Shown here one piece after another: positions 1 to 10,623 of a stretch of 64,000 nt of DNA; the first letter of the stretch is position 1, and each line of letters starts with the position of its first letter. Source of the DNA: Mariniflexile gromovii (GTDB lineage: Bacteria; Bacteroidota; Bacteroidia; Flavobacteriales; Flavobacteriaceae); the NCBI RefSeq assembly GCF_017814435.1, contig NZ_JAGJCB010000003.1, positions 248,001 to 312,000 of the forward strand, given 5' to 3'. The notes under the pieces are model-generated. The model did not search any database and had not been told where the DNA came from. It saw nothing but the letters and a program-made list of their open reading frames with translations. The translations under genes and the position numbers were made by a program.

Positions 1-1631
1 GTGCAGGTAGTGTGGTGAACGGGTATGAAAGTATTGCGGGACAAATAAATGCGGAATTGGTGAAGCCTGCTATGGATGATAAGCTATTTGTGAATTTATA
101 TGGCGCTAGTAGTGAACGTATGGAGTTAAATACACACATCAACACCAAGGTAAGCAACAGGTGGGATACGGGTTTGTATATTCACGGTAATACGCACCAC
201 GGTGTGCATGATGTGAACAATGATGGGTTTTTGGACATGCCACAATACGACCAAATTAATGTGATGAACCGTTGGCAATACACCAATGCCGAAAAAGGCT
301 TTTTAAGTTTTATTAATTTGAAGTTTTTAAACGATGAAAAGCAAACCGGTGAACTTGATTTTAACCCTAAAACCGATAAATTAACCACCAATGCATGGGG
401 CAGTGAAATAGATACAAAACGCTACGAATTGTCTGTAAAATTGGGCTATGTAAACCCTGAAATCCCATGGCAAAGCGTTAGTTTTCAAACGGCATTTAGT
501 AGTCATAAACAAGATTCTTATTTTGGTTTGAAGCAGTATGATATTTTACATAATAGTTTGTATTCTAACGTGATTTATAATTCCATTATTAGCGATTCTC
601 GACATAAAATTAAAACTGGTTTAAGTTATACTTACGACCATTATGATGAGTTTTTAGACACACCAAATTTAGCTTCAGATTATGAGCGAACTGAACGTTC
701 TGTAGGGGCGTTTTTTGAATATAATTATGACGATTTGGATAAGCTGAATTTAACGGCAGGTATTAGGGTTGATACTCATAATTTGTTGGGAACTTTTATA
801 ACACCACGCATCCATGCACGCTACACGCCTTGGGCAAAATCGGCTTTAAGAGCTTCTATTGGTCGTGGAAAGCGCAGTGCCAATATTTTTGCCGAAAACC
901 AAAGCATGTTTTCAACCTCTAGAGCCATCAATATTTTAGACACAACGGGTAAGATTTATGGCTTAGACCCTGAAATTGCTTGGAATTATGGCGTATCATA
1001 TTTACAAGGTTTTAATCTTTTTGGAAGAAAGGCAGATGTAACGGTCGATTTTTATAAAACCGATTTTACCAATCAGGTAGTGGTAGATTATGAAAATCCG
1101 CAAGAGGTGAATTTTTATAATCTTGATGGAAAAAGTTTTGCCAATAGTTTTCAAACAGAAGTAAATTATAATGCGTTCAAAAATTTCGATTTACGATTAG
1201 CTTATAAATTTTACGAAGTGAAAACCCAGTATAATTCAGGTGAATTGGAAAAACCATTAACACCAAAACATCGGTTTTTTGCAAATGCTTCTTATGAAAC
1301 AAGTGTAAAAGAAAATGCCACGGGCCATTGGAAGTTTGATGCCACATTAAATTGGTTGGGAGAACAACGCTTTTTTTCAACTACCACAAATCCTGTGCAA
1401 TATCAAGTAGCTGCAAATACGCCCAAATTGGCGACGCTAAATGCCCAAGTGACCAAAGTGTTTTCTTCAAAATTTGAATTATATTTAGGCGGTGAAAACA
1501 TTACGAATGTTAGGCAAAGCAATCCTATAATTGCTGCAGACGACCCTTTTGGTTCGAATTTTGATACCACTTTTGTATACGGTCCCATTTTTGGAAGTAT
1601 GTATTATGCAGGGTTGCGATATAGAATATAA
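1..1631 (+). CDS. TonB-dependent receptor, C-terminal part (5' end cut by window edge)
   Basis: This outer-membrane active-transport receptor lacks its N-terminus in this window. The open frame runs in from base 3 without a start codon. The first residues (AGSVVNGYESIAGQIN) match the end of a TonB plug domain, where a YG.. / GGxIN-like motif closes the plug before the barrel. The remaining 530 or so residues alternate aromatic and polar residues as in a 22-strand beta-barrel and end in a short terminal strand (LRYRI). The substrate cannot be read from the sequence. The next gene, 116 bases downstream, is a small periplasmic HMA-type protein, and that pairing suggests a metal such as copper; this is inference. 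The GTG at position 12 is internal and should not be used as a start. Confidence 0.9.
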   Translation, partial: AGSVVNGYESIAGQINAELVKPAMDDKLFVNLYGASSERMELNTHINTKVSNRWDTGLYIHGNTHHGVHDVNNDGFLDMPQYDQINVMNRWQYTNAEKGFLSFINLKFLNDEKQTGELDFNPKTDKLTTNAWGSEIDTKRYELSVKLGYVNPEIPWQSVSFQTAFSSHKQDSYFGLKQYDILHNSLYSNVIYNSIISDSRHKIKTGLSYTYDHYDEFLDTPNLASDYERTERSVGAFFEYNYDDLDKLNLTAGIRVDTHNLLGTFITPRIHARYTPWAKSALRASIGRGKRSANIFAENQSMFSTSRAINILDTTGKIYGLDPEIAWNYGVSYLQGFNLFGRKADVTVDFYKTDFTNQVVVDYENPQEVNFYNLDGKSFANSFQTEVNYNAFKNFDLRLAYKFYEVKTQYNSGELEKPLTPKHRFFANASYETSVKENATGHWKFDATLNWLGEQRFFSTTTNPVQYQVAANTPKLATLNAQVTKVFSSKFELYLGGENITNVRQSNPIIAADDPFGSNFDTTFVYGPIFGSMYYAGLRYRI

Positions 1632-1746
1632 AATTGCCACCAATACACGAATAATCATAAATAATATATTTGTGTATTCGTGGCAAAAAATAATAATAAC
1701 AAATCGATAAATTTATTTTTTCGAGAATTAACAAAAACAATATAAA

Positions 1747-2100
1747 ATGAAAAAACTATCATTAATTACCATGCTATTAATAGGAATGTTAACATTCGCA
1801 CAAAACAAAAACGAAAAAGCTTTTTTAGAGGTTGATGGCGTTTGTATGATGTGTAAATCTAGAATAGAAAAAGCATGTTTTGGTACCAAAGGCGTAAAAA
1901 GTGCCATTTGGGACGTAAAAACCCATGAGTTGAAACTTATTTATGATGCCCGTAAAACCGATTTAAAAACCATACAGAAAAGTGTGGCGGCAGTAGGGCA
2001 TGATAGTAAAGGGTTAAAAGCTACCGATGAAGCTTATAATTCCGTTCATCCATGCTGTAAATACAGAGATGAAAACGTGAAAGACGACCATAACGATTAA
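1747..2100 (+). CDS. Secreted heavy-metal-associated (HMA) domain protein
   Basis: A 117-residue protein with a cleavable signal peptide (about residues 1-18, ending FAQ) followed by one ferredoxin-like HMA domain. The metal-binding loop reads GVCMMCKSRIE, so the two cysteines of the usual MxCxxC are kept while the leading Met is replaced by Val. Further possible ligands lie in the tail (HPCCKYRDE and a His/Asp-rich end). Known HMA proteins carry Cu(I) or similar soft metals, and this one would act in the periplasm. It follows a TonB receptor and ends at a strong terminator, so the two may be co-transcribed. A role as a periplasmic copper or mercury carrier is inference. Confidence 0.82.
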   Translation: MKKLSLITMLLIGMLTFAQNKNEKAFLEVDGVCMMCKSRIEKACFGTKGVKSAIWDVKTHELKLIYDARKTDLKTIQKSVAAVGHDSKGLKATDEAYNSVHPCCKYRDENVKDDHND

Positions 2101-2118
2101 TCGGAAACCAAATAATTA

Positions 2119-2146
2119 AAAGCCCAAAGCATTTGTTTTGGGCTTT
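2119..2146 (+). terminator. Rho-independent terminator after the HMA gene
   Basis: A perfect 10-bp inverted repeat (AAAGCCCAAA at 2119-2128, TTTGGGCTTT at 2137-2146) with an 8-base loop ends in a short T-run. It lies 18 bases after the HMA stop codon. Confidence 0.85.
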
Positions 2147-2251
2147 CTTGTTTCTAAGTTTTTGTTTTTCTTAATGTTCTGTTAAACGCTAAAAGAATCG
2201 CAATAAATATGAATCAAATTAAGTAATATTGAAGAATATTCAATAAAATAG

Positions 2252-4471
2252 ATGTTTATGCAAATTTTCAATTTTAAATGGCGACTGAAATCAACGGCTA
2301 TTTTGCTTGTTTTTATGGTATTGTCGTTTTTAAGTTATTCCCAAGGAGGCGGGTTCAAATGGTCTAAAGATGGCAGTTCGTATTACAGAATTCTAAAAGA
2401 AGGCATTGTTCAATATAGCTTACCTTCAAACAATTCAAAAGTATTGATATCCAAAGAACAATTAACACCAACAGGTAGCAATGAACCGCTAAGCGTAAGT
2501 TATTTTGCGTTTTCAAAAGACGAGAAAAAGGTATTGCTGTTTGCAAACACCAAACGCGTTTGGCGAATTAATACGAAAGGTGATTATTGGGTGTTGAATA
2601 TGGCAACAGGTACATTGCAACAACTTGGTAAAACCATGCCAGAGTCGTCGCTCATGTTTGCCAAAATATCTCCCGATGGAACCCATGCCGCTTATGTAAG
2701 TGGGAATAATATATATGTGGAAGACTTAAGCACTTCAAAAATAAAAGCCTTAACTGCCAATGGTACCGAAACTTTAATTAACGGTACGTTTGATTGGGTT
2801 TATGAAGAAGAATTTGCGTGTAGAGATGGATTTCGATGGAGTCCTGATAGTAAATCGATTGCTTATTGGCAAATTGATGCGAGCGAAACCAAAACCTTTT
2901 ACATGATAAATAATACCGATTCCATATATTCACAATTGGTGCCTTTGGAATATCCAAAAGTAGGCGAAACACCTTCGGCATGTAAAGTGGGTGTGGTAAC
3001 TATTGCTGATGCCAAAACCACTTGGATGGATGTGCCTGGTGATGCCCGCCAACATTATTTGGTGCGTATGGAATTTATTCCTTCTACCGAAAAATTATTG
3101 ATTCAACAGTTAAATAGAAAACAAAACCAAAGTAAATTGTTTGTTTCTGAACCTAATACGGGCGTTTCTAAACTTATTTACGAGGAAACCGATAAAGCTT
3201 GGGTAGATATTTACCATCCAGGAGATAAATATGCACTCGATTTTACCAATAATTTTATTTGGTATCATGAAGGCAAAAATATTTTGTGGACAACCGAAAA
3301 AGATGGATGGAGGCATTTGTATAACGTATCTTTAGAAGGGAAAAAAGAACAGCTTATTACCAATGGAAACTACGATTTTATAGACCTATCGTACATAGAT
3401 GCTAAAAACGGTTATGTGTATTTTATGGCGTCGCCCAACAACGCTACTCAAAGTTATTTGTACAAAACCAAGTTAAATGGCAAAGGGAAATTGGAATTAG
3501 TGAGTTCGAAAACCTTACAAGGCACACATGGTTATGATGTATCACCAACGGGTGCGTTTGCTATCCATTCGTTTTCAAACCATTATACAAAATCGGCTTC
3601 TGAACTTATAAATTTCGAAAAACAACAGCCTATAAATGTGGATTACAGCATAGAAGCCAATTTATCTAAATTAGAAGTTCCAAAAAAAGTAGAGTTTTTT
3701 AAAGTAACCACTGCTGAAGGTGTCGAAATGGACGGTTGGATGGTAAAACCAACCAATTTTGATGCTTCCAAAAAATATCCCGTAGTGTTTTATGTGTATT
3801 CAGAACCCGGAACAGCTACGGTTAAAGATACCTATGGTGCTGGAAATAACAGAAACTATATGGGGAGTATGGCAGATGATGGATATATTTATATCTCGTT
3901 AGACAACCGAGGTACGCCAGCACCAAAAGGTAGGGAATGGCGCAAAAGTATTTATAGAAATATTGGAAGGTTGAATATAAAAGACCAAGCCATGGCAGCT
4001 AAAGAAATATTGAAATGGAATTTTGTAGACCCCGAGCGTATTGCTGTTTGGGGATGGAGTGGAGGAGGTTCTACCACGTTGAATTTGATGTTTCAATATC
4101 CTGAAATTTATAAAACTGGTATATCGGTGGCGGCTATTACAAATTTATTGACCTATGATAATGTGTATCAAGAACGTTTTATGGGGTTGCCACAAGAAAA
4201 TATGGAGAATTATGTTGATGGCTCGCCAGTAACATATGCTAAAAATTTACAGGGCAACTTATTGATAATTCATGGTACGGGCGATGATAACGTGCACTAC
4301 CAAAATGCTGAAATTTTAGTGAATGAATTGGTAAAACATAACAAGCAATTTCAGTTTATGCCGTACCCAAACCGCACGCATGGTATTCGTGAAGGTGAAG
4401 GAACTACTGAGCATTTAAAAACTTTGTTTACCGATTATTTGAAAATGTATTGTCCGCCGGGAGGTAGATAG
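2252..4471 (+). CDS. Dipeptidyl peptidase IV-like S9 serine peptidase
   Basis: A 739-residue exported peptidase of family S9B. An N-terminal hydrophobic signal (about residues 12-30, ending SYSQ) is followed by an eight-bladed beta-propeller region (to about residue 480) and a C-terminal alpha/beta-hydrolase domain. The catalytic triad is visible: Ser603 in GWSGGG, Asp678 in HGTGDDNVHY and His710 in NRTHG. The propeller holds the DWVYEEEF motif, whose Glu residues bind the free N-terminus of substrates in DPP IV enzymes. The length matches the family. It should remove Xaa-Pro or Xaa-Ala dipeptides in the periplasm or at the surface. It stands alone between a terminator and the sulfatase gene. 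Confidence 0.93.
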   Translation: MFMQIFNFKWRLKSTAILLVFMVLSFLSYSQGGGFKWSKDGSSYYRILKEGIVQYSLPSNNSKVLISKEQLTPTGSNEPLSVSYFAFSKDEKKVLLFANTKRVWRINTKGDYWVLNMATGTLQQLGKTMPESSLMFAKISPDGTHAAYVSGNNIYVEDLSTSKIKALTANGTETLINGTFDWVYEEEFACRDGFRWSPDSKSIAYWQIDASETKTFYMINNTDSIYSQLVPLEYPKVGETPSACKVGVVTIADAKTTWMDVPGDARQHYLVRMEFIPSTEKLLIQQLNRKQNQSKLFVSEPNTGVSKLIYEETDKAWVDIYHPGDKYALDFTNNFIWYHEGKNILWTTEKDGWRHLYNVSLEGKKEQLITNGNYDFIDLSYIDAKNGYVYFMASPNNATQSYLYKTKLNGKGKLELVSSKTLQGTHGYDVSPTGAFAIHSFSNHYTKSASELINFEKQQPINVDYSIEANLSKLEVPKKVEFFKVTTAEGVEMDGWMVKPTNFDASKKYPVVFYVYSEPGTATVKDTYGAGNNRNYMGSMADDGYIYISLDNRGTPAPKGREWRKSIYRNIGRLNIKDQAMAAKEILKWNFVDPERIAVWGWSGGGSTTLNLMFQYPEIYKTGISVAAITNLLTYDNVYQERFMGLPQENMENYVDGSPVTYAKNLQGNLLIIHGTGDDNVHYQNAEILVNELVKHNKQFQFMPYPNRTHGIREGEGTTEHLKTLFTDYLKMYCPPGGR

Positions 4472-4570
4472 AAGATTTTCAATTTAATTTGTTAAGATTG
4501 GTGTCTCAAACATTAAAAACATTTCATGATCTTGTAGTTAACAAGCTAAGGAAATATAAAATAAAGTACA

Positions 4571-5953
4571 ATGAATAAATGCAAAGTAAGTATCATCCTT
4601 TTGTCTATTGGTTTATGCATTAGCAGTAAAATATTTGGACAAACAAAGCAACCTAATTTTGTAATTATTCTTGGAGATGATATAAGTGCCAGAGATATTG
4701 GGATTTATGGAGCTAAGAACAAGAATACTACACCTAATATAGATAAATTAGCTAATGAAGGTATCCTGTTCAAAAATATGTTTGTATCTGAAGCCATTTG
4801 TGCTCCAACAAGAGCTGAATTATTTACAGGATTAACACCTAACAGAAATGGATGTAATGTAAATCATGCCCCAACAAAAAAAGGCACACTTAGTATTGTT
4901 CAGCATTTAAGTAAATTGGGGTATCGTGTTGGGTTAACGGGTAAAACGCATTTTAGTCCATCATCGGTTTATCCTTTTGAAATGATTGAAGGGTTTACCA
5001 AAAACGCGAATTATAACGGAACACCTCCAGAGAATTGGGATGGCATTAAAGAATTTATAAACCGAGACAGAAATCAACCTTTTTGTTTGATTATTTGTTC
5101 TGTACATGCTCATGCACCTTGGAATGCAGGCAACAGTTCCTTTTGGGACCCCAATACCGTTGTGCTTCCAAAAAATTTGGTAGACACTAAAGAAACACGT
5201 GAATACTTTACCGAATATCTAGCTGAAATAAAACTTTTTGATGAACAGGTTGGTAACGCTCAAAAACTTCTTGAAAAAAGTAATCTAGACTCTAATACAG
5301 CACTTATAGTATTGGATGAAAATGGTGTAGGTATGCCTGCAGGGAAATGGACAACTTACGACGTTGGGGTTAGGTCTGCCTGTATTATGAAATGGACAAA
5401 ACCTTATAATAATAAACTCGTAACTCATGCGCTAACACAATATTGCGATATTTTGCCAACTCTAATTGATGCGGCGGGTGGAGTAGTCCCTTCAAACTTA
5501 GATGGAAAAAGTTTACTGCCCATAATAAAACAAAATAATACGGAGCATAGAGAATATGCCTATTTCTTATATAATAATACCCGTGAAGGACCAGAATATA
5601 AAATGAGGGCGATAACTGATGGACAATTTAAATTAATTTGGAATAAACCGTCAAACAATCTTTATGCTATACGTGTTATAAATGGATTTGATTTTGGCTA
5701 TGTAGATAAAATGGAAGACCGTCATGTGCGTAAAATGTACCTTTCTTGGCTTGCCAAAGCAGGCTATGATAAAGATGCAAGTAACATTATTCAACGTTAT
5801 AGAAAACATCCTGAATTTGAACTATATAACCTTAATGATGACCCAGAGGAAATGAATAATCTTGTAGAAAATCCTGAGCTTAATTTTAAAGTAAACGAAC
5901 TTAAAAATGCTCTTTTAAAATGGATTGAGGATCAGGAAGACGATTTTTTATAA
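4571..5953 (+). CDS. Sulfatase (alkaline-phosphatase superfamily, FGly type)
   Basis: A 460-residue exported sulfatase with an N-terminal signal (residues 1-23). The metal-binding start of the fold reads ILGDDISARDIGIYG. Cys77 in CAPTR is the residue normally converted to formylglycine, here in the cysteine-type CxPxR context used by anaerobic or FGE maturation. The later metal segment reads DENG where most sulfatases have D(H/N)G, a one-residue variation, and GK..T.YDVGVRSA follows as usual. It would hydrolyse sulfate esters on sulfated glycans in the periplasm. No susC/susD pair or glycoside hydrolase cluster surrounds it, so the substrate is unknown. GldK downstream has an FGE-like fold but is not its maturase. 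Confidence 0.88.
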   Translation: MNKCKVSIILLSIGLCISSKIFGQTKQPNFVIILGDDISARDIGIYGAKNKNTTPNIDKLANEGILFKNMFVSEAICAPTRAELFTGLTPNRNGCNVNHAPTKKGTLSIVQHLSKLGYRVGLTGKTHFSPSSVYPFEMIEGFTKNANYNGTPPENWDGIKEFINRDRNQPFCLIICSVHAHAPWNAGNSSFWDPNTVVLPKNLVDTKETREYFTEYLAEIKLFDEQVGNAQKLLEKSNLDSNTALIVLDENGVGMPAGKWTTYDVGVRSACIMKWTKPYNNKLVTHALTQYCDILPTLIDAAGGVVPSNLDGKSLLPIIKQNNTEHREYAYFLYNNTREGPEYKMRAITDGQFKLIWNKPSNNLYAIRVINGFDFGYVDKMEDRHVRKMYLSWLAKAGYDKDASNIIQRYRKHPEFELYNLNDDPEEMNNLVENPELNFKVNELKNALLKWIEDQEDDFL

Positions 5954-6052
5954 AAAACTAATGGACCAATATTTGTTTAATTGTTTCTTCTGCAAGTACT
6001 CAAGCACGAATATTCTGTCCGTGCCATTCAAAATAAGAACATTATAATCACA

Positions 6053-6092
6053 AAAAAAAAACGCTTCAAAATCAATTGAAGCGTTTTTTAAT
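6053..6092. terminator. Bidirectional terminator between sulfatase and groEL
   Basis: The perfect stem ACGCTTCAA (6061-6069) / TTGAAGCGT (6076-6084) is flanked by an A-run on the left and a T-run on the right, so it can stop transcripts from both sides. The sulfatase (+) and groEL (-) converge here. Confidence 0.85.
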
Positions 6093-6119
6093 ATTTATCG
6101 ATGGCGATTCACCATTCGA

Positions 6120-7781
<1,662 letters not shown>

Positions 7782-7792
<11 letters not shown>

Positions 7793-8138
7793 TTAATTTT
7801 TGTTTTAATTGATGTGTTTTACTTTTAATTACGTTTACTTTATCAATAAGAACATTAGCTTGGTTATTTTCTATATAACCTAAATCTTTTGCTAATATGA
7901 TTAAGTATTCGGTTTCGCTAGCCGACCCTAATGCTATAGTTAGAAATCTATTGAATTCTAAATCTGAATCTCTGCCACAGCCTTCTGAAATATTTGTAGG
8001 TATAGAAGCTGAAGATCTTCTTATTTGAGAGGTTAAACCGTAAATTTCGTCTTTTGGAAATGAATTTGTAATAGAGTAAATTTCTAATGTTAATTCATGA
8101 CTCAAATTCCAAATATGATACTTTTTAAAGTCTCTCAT
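7782..8138 (-). CDS. Four-helix bundle protein (23S rRNA intervening-sequence / S23 family)
   Basis: A 118-residue protein of the 23S rRNA IVP (TIGR02436-like) four-helix bundle family. The family hallmarks are visible: a short W/F-rich start (FKKYHIWNLSHELTLEIY), FPKDEIYGLTSQIRRSSASIPTNISEG around residues 27-54, and a later helix with RFLTIALGSASETEYL. Members are often encoded inside 23S rRNA insertions or scattered in genomes as small passenger genes. They are also structural relatives of Avd from diversity-generating retroelements. The molecular function is unknown. It sits between groES and groEL, with a heptad tandem array immediately on each side, which suggests an insertion into an older groESL operon. 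Confidence 0.88.
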
Positions 8139-8173
8139 GCCTATAGCTTAAAGCCTATTGGGTATAGCTTTTA
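8139..8173 (+). repeat. Heptad tandem array on the groES side of the four-helix gene
   Basis: Five 7-bp units (GCCTATA, GCTTAAA, GCCTATT, GGGTATA, GCTTTTA) fill the space exactly between the ATG of the four-helix gene and the groES stop codon, which the last unit includes. The units have the same orientation and a similar consensus to the array at 7758-7792. Confidence 0.7.
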
Positions 8174-8446
8174 GATAATTGCTAATATGTCGCTTTCGCG
8201 CATTATTAAATAATCTTTACCTTCTAATTTAAGTTCGGTGCCAGCATATTTACCATATAAAACAGTATCGCCAACTTTAACGGTAATAGGCTCGTCTTTG
8301 GTGCCTTTACCAGCGGCAACAACAGTTCCTTTTTGCGGTTTTTCTTTAGCGTTATCTGGAATAATGATTCCGGATGCTGTTTTAGTTTCAGCGGGAGCAG
8401 GTTCAATAAGAACGCGGTCTGCTAACGGTTTAATGTTTAATGACAT
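8171..8446 (-). CDS. groES: Co-chaperonin GroES (10 kDa)
   Basis: A 91-residue co-chaperonin that caps the GroEL ring. It shows the family start [12 protein letters not shown], the mobile-loop region [19 protein letters not shown] (about residues 19-37) and [35 protein letters not shown] at the end. It is the first gene of the groES, four-helix, groEL transcript. A terminator isolates it from secG upstream, and a plausible promoter lies at about 8525-8554. Confidence 0.98.
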   Translation of the reverse strand: MSLNIKPLADRVLIEPAPAETKTASGIIIPDNAKEKPQKGTVVAAGKGTKDEPITVKVGDTVLYGKYAGTELKLEGKDYLIMRESDILAII

Positions 8447-8524
8447 ATGAAATATTTTTTAAGTTAAAAATTAATGTTTACGGGATTGTAATAGTCTAAA
8501 AGTGTGCCAATGCTGGTAAACTGA

Positions 8525-8554
8525 CAAACTTACAGTAACAAAAAATGCCAACTT
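8525..8554 (-). promoter_or_regulatory. Predicted groES promoter
   Basis: On the minus strand the box TAAGTTTG (plus coordinates 8525-8532) matches the Bacteroidota -7 consensus TAnnTTTG. A TTG lies 16 bases upstream, inside the secG terminator stem. It would give a leader of roughly 75 bases before groES. No intact CIRCE operator is present. Confidence 0.5.
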
Positions 8555-8570
8555 ATTTTAAGTTGGCATT
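8544..8570 (-). terminator. Terminator after secG
   Basis: The perfect 11-bp inverted repeat AATGCCAACTT / AAGTTGGCATT (8544-8554 and 8560-8570) has a 5-base loop. On the minus strand a T-run follows it, 26 bases past the secG stop. Confidence 0.85.
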
Positions 8571-8595
8571 TTGCTGTTTTTTATAGTGGCATAAC

Positions 8596-8934
8596 TTATT
8601 CTACCGGAGTATTATTGTTTGCTGGTTGTGCTGGTTTAGGTAAAGGTTGCGATGTGGTTGCATCTAAATCCAAAGCTTTAGAATCTGCACTTTCACTACC
8701 TCTGTTGATGGCAACATTAGATAATAAAATTAATATCAATAATAAAGTTGCTAATGTCCAGGTGCTTTTGTCTAAAAAGTCGGTCGTCTTTTTTACACCT
8801 CCTAATTGTTGTGTACCGCCACCACCAAAAGATGAAGATAACCCGCCACCTTTAGGGTTTTGAACCATGATTACTACAATTAGTAAAAATGCTACCACAA
8901 CTATTAATGCTAAAAATATTGTAAACGTACTCAT
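8596..8934 (-). CDS. secG: Preprotein translocase subunit SecG
   Basis: A 112-residue inner-membrane protein with two transmembrane helices (about residues 3-24 and 58-76), joined by the signature loop VIMVQNPKGGGLSSSFGGG. It stabilises the SecYE channel during SecA-driven export. The Ala/Pro-rich tail (residues 85-112) is longer than in Escherichia coli, as is usual in Bacteroidota. It starts where the upstream TPR-like gene ends (one base shared), so the two are translationally coupled. Confidence 0.96.
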   Translation of the reverse strand: MSTFTIFLALIVVVAFLLIVVIMVQNPKGGGLSSSFGGGGTQQLGGVKKTTDFLDKSTWTLATLLLILILLSNVAINRGSESADSKALDLDATTSQPLPKPAQPANNNTPVE

Positions 8935-9878
8935 TATTTCTTGTTATTTTGTTCTTGTAATTGTTCTACTGCCTTAATTTGGTCTGCAAAGAAACCACTT
9001 TTTTCTGGATATTTCAAACTTAAAATTTTATAAGATTGAATTGCTTTTTTATAGTTCTTTTGTTCCACATAAATTCGTGCCAACGTCTCGGTCATTAAGG
9101 CTTCGGGTTGTATCATTTGTGCTTCGGCCAAATTTACTTTGGAAGGTGAAAATGTGCTCGGATTTATTTTTGGATTTTTATTGATGAATTCTTCAATCAA
9201 TTCAAATTTTTTAACCTTTTCAATGTTTGAAGTGTTTTCAGTATTATGTGTTTCGTTCGATTCTTCAGCTCTATTTTCTTTTCTTTCAATGGGTTGAAGA
9301 CGTGTTAAATTCAACCATTCATTAAAAGAATGGGTTTCTTTTTTATTGAAATCAAATGGTTTTCCTAAATTTAATATGGTTTTATTAACCGATTCCGGAG
9401 CTTGTTTTTCTAATTCAATATTTTCAGATTCTTCTACAACAATTTCAGTATCGTTTGAAACTTCTTGCTGTTTAGGCTTGAACAACATAGGGTCTAGAAC
9501 ACCAATAGTTTCTATTATTTGTTGTTTCAGTCGGTCATCAGTAGTAACTTTTTTATTTATTGAAATGTCTTCAACATCAATTTCAATATCCTGTAAATGC
9601 GCTGTATTTTGTTTTATAAACTCTGAAATTTCATTTTGAACAAATACATCAGAAGTTATAAAATCGAATAAAATACTTCTGTCGGCGGTATAAGCTGCTG
9701 TAGTTTTAAGTTCTTGATTGTATTTGAAGCTATTTTCATTTTTTAAACCTTTAAGGTACAATGCGCGTGCCGATTGAAAATAAGGAAACTCATCTATAAT
9801 AGATTTTACAGCTTCGGTTTGCTGAAGTGTGATGCTTTGCGGATGCTGAAGGATGTATGTAAAATCGGTATTGTTCAT
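8934..9878 (-). CDS. Conserved Bacteroidota protein with a C-terminal TPR-like segment
   Basis: About 314 residues from the ATG at 9878 (MNNTDFTYILQHPQ). An in-frame TTG at 9899 lies inside a tandem repeat and is an unlikely start. The N-terminal part (about residues 1-110) has paired helices with motifs such as EFPYFQSARALYLKGLKN. A Glu/Asn-rich linker follows, and near the C-terminus a TPR-like pair (TETLARIYVEQKNYKKAIQSYKILSLKYPEKS, about residues 265-296). No signal peptide is seen, so it is probably cytosolic. It lies between lptE and secG in an envelope-biogenesis operon and overlaps secG by one base. A role in envelope assembly is suggested by context only. Confidence 0.75.
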   Translation of the reverse strand: MNNTDFTYILQHPQSITLQQTEAVKSIIDEFPYFQSARALYLKGLKNENSFKYNQELKTTAAYTADRSILFDFITSDVFVQNEISEFIKQNTAHLQDIEIDVEDISINKKVTTDDRLKQQIIETIGVLDPMLFKPKQQEVSNDTEIVVEESENIELEKQAPESVNKTILNLGKPFDFNKKETHSFNEWLNLTRLQPIERKENRAEESNETHNTENTSNIEKVKKFELIEEFINKNPKINPSTFSPSKVNLAEAQMIQPEALMTETLARIYVEQKNYKKAIQSYKILSLKYPEKSGFFADQIKAVEQLQEQNNKK

Positions 9879-9893
9879 TTTTTTTAAAGAAAG

Positions 9894-9941
9894 TTTCAAA
9901 GTTTCAAAGCTTCAAAGTTGCAAAGTTACAGAGATTTAAAG
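9894..9941 (+). repeat. Octad tandem array between lptE and the TPR-like gene
   Basis: Six 8-bp units (TTTCAAAG, TTTCAAAG, CTTCAAAG, TTGCAAAG, TTACAGAG, ATTTAAAG) begin 15 bases upstream of the TPR-like gene start. They decay further into the intergenic space. Confidence 0.65.
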
Positions 9942-9996
9942 TTCATAGTTCAAAGTATTAATTTTTTACACCTAACCCCCAAAACCCAACATCCAT

Positions 9997-10506
9997 TTAC
10001 CATTTCGCTAAAGTAGCGTTAAAAATATCTTGGGTGATGCGTTCAAAAATTTCTTCGTGGGCGGTTGTTTTTAAAGCACCTACTAGTTGAGCGCTTCCTG
10101 CATAATCGTAAAAGAACGAAAAGCTTTGTTCTAAATCGTCATCTTCTTTTTTTCTATTATAAAAGCGCACTTTCACGCTTATAGTCAGTCTGTTTTGTGC
10201 CGCTGTATTTTGCGACGTCGCAGTAGTAGGCGATATGCGATAGTCGGTTATTTCTCCTTCATAAACCAAATCGCCATTGGATTGAACTAAGTTTAAATTA
10301 GTTTGATTTTGTATTAAATCCTCTAAAGCCAATTTAAAATCGCGTTCTAAACCAGGTTCTACTAAAAGTGCATTGTTTTCAAAACGATTCACTTGGTAGG
10401 TTTTTACATTGGCAGGAATAGATGCGCCTGTAAAAGAATAGAAACCACAACTTGTAAATAAAAAGTTGAAAGCTATAAGTAGAAAGTAAATTAAAGTTTT
10501 TTTCAT
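9997..10506 (-). CDS. lptE: LPS-assembly lipoprotein LptE
   Basis: A 169-residue lipoprotein from the ATG at 10506. The lipobox FTSC places the lipidated Cys at residue 20. The body is the LptE/LptB-type alpha-beta fold seen in Bacteroidota (GFYSFTGASIPANVKTYQV near the mature N-terminus; LVYEGEITDYRISP in the middle). LptE sits inside the LptD barrel and helps insert lipopolysaccharide in the outer leaflet. The ORF could be extended upstream by six codons, but the ATG at 10506 gives a normal signal peptide. It is preceded by the sigma-54-type regulator and followed by the TPR-like gene and secG on the same strand. Confidence 0.92.
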   Translation of the reverse strand: MKKTLIYFLLIAFNFLFTSCGFYSFTGASIPANVKTYQVNRFENNALLVEPGLERDFKLALEDLIQNQTNLNLVQSNGDLVYEGEITDYRISPTTATSQNTAAQNRLTISVKVRFYNRKKEDDDLEQSFSFFYDYAGSAQLVGALKTTAHEEIFERITQDIFNATLAKW

Positions 10507-10623
10507 AGTATCTAAACACTTCACAAGCTCGGTGTGACATTTTGTTTTTATTATTGTAAAACGTTTACTTGTTTAATTTGTTGCAATTTTTGCTGTTAAC
10601 GACCACTGCGACTGAAAACAGAT

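Noticed and set aside
4571..5953. Polysaccharide utilisation locus around the sulfatase
   Set aside because: No susC/susD pair, glycoside hydrolase or lyase is adjacent. The TonB receptor at the left edge has no SusD partner in the window.
8447..8543. CIRCE-like heat-shock operator upstream of groES
   Set aside because: Only one weak half (TTGGCACAC on the minus strand) is present. The second half at the required 9-base spacing is missing.
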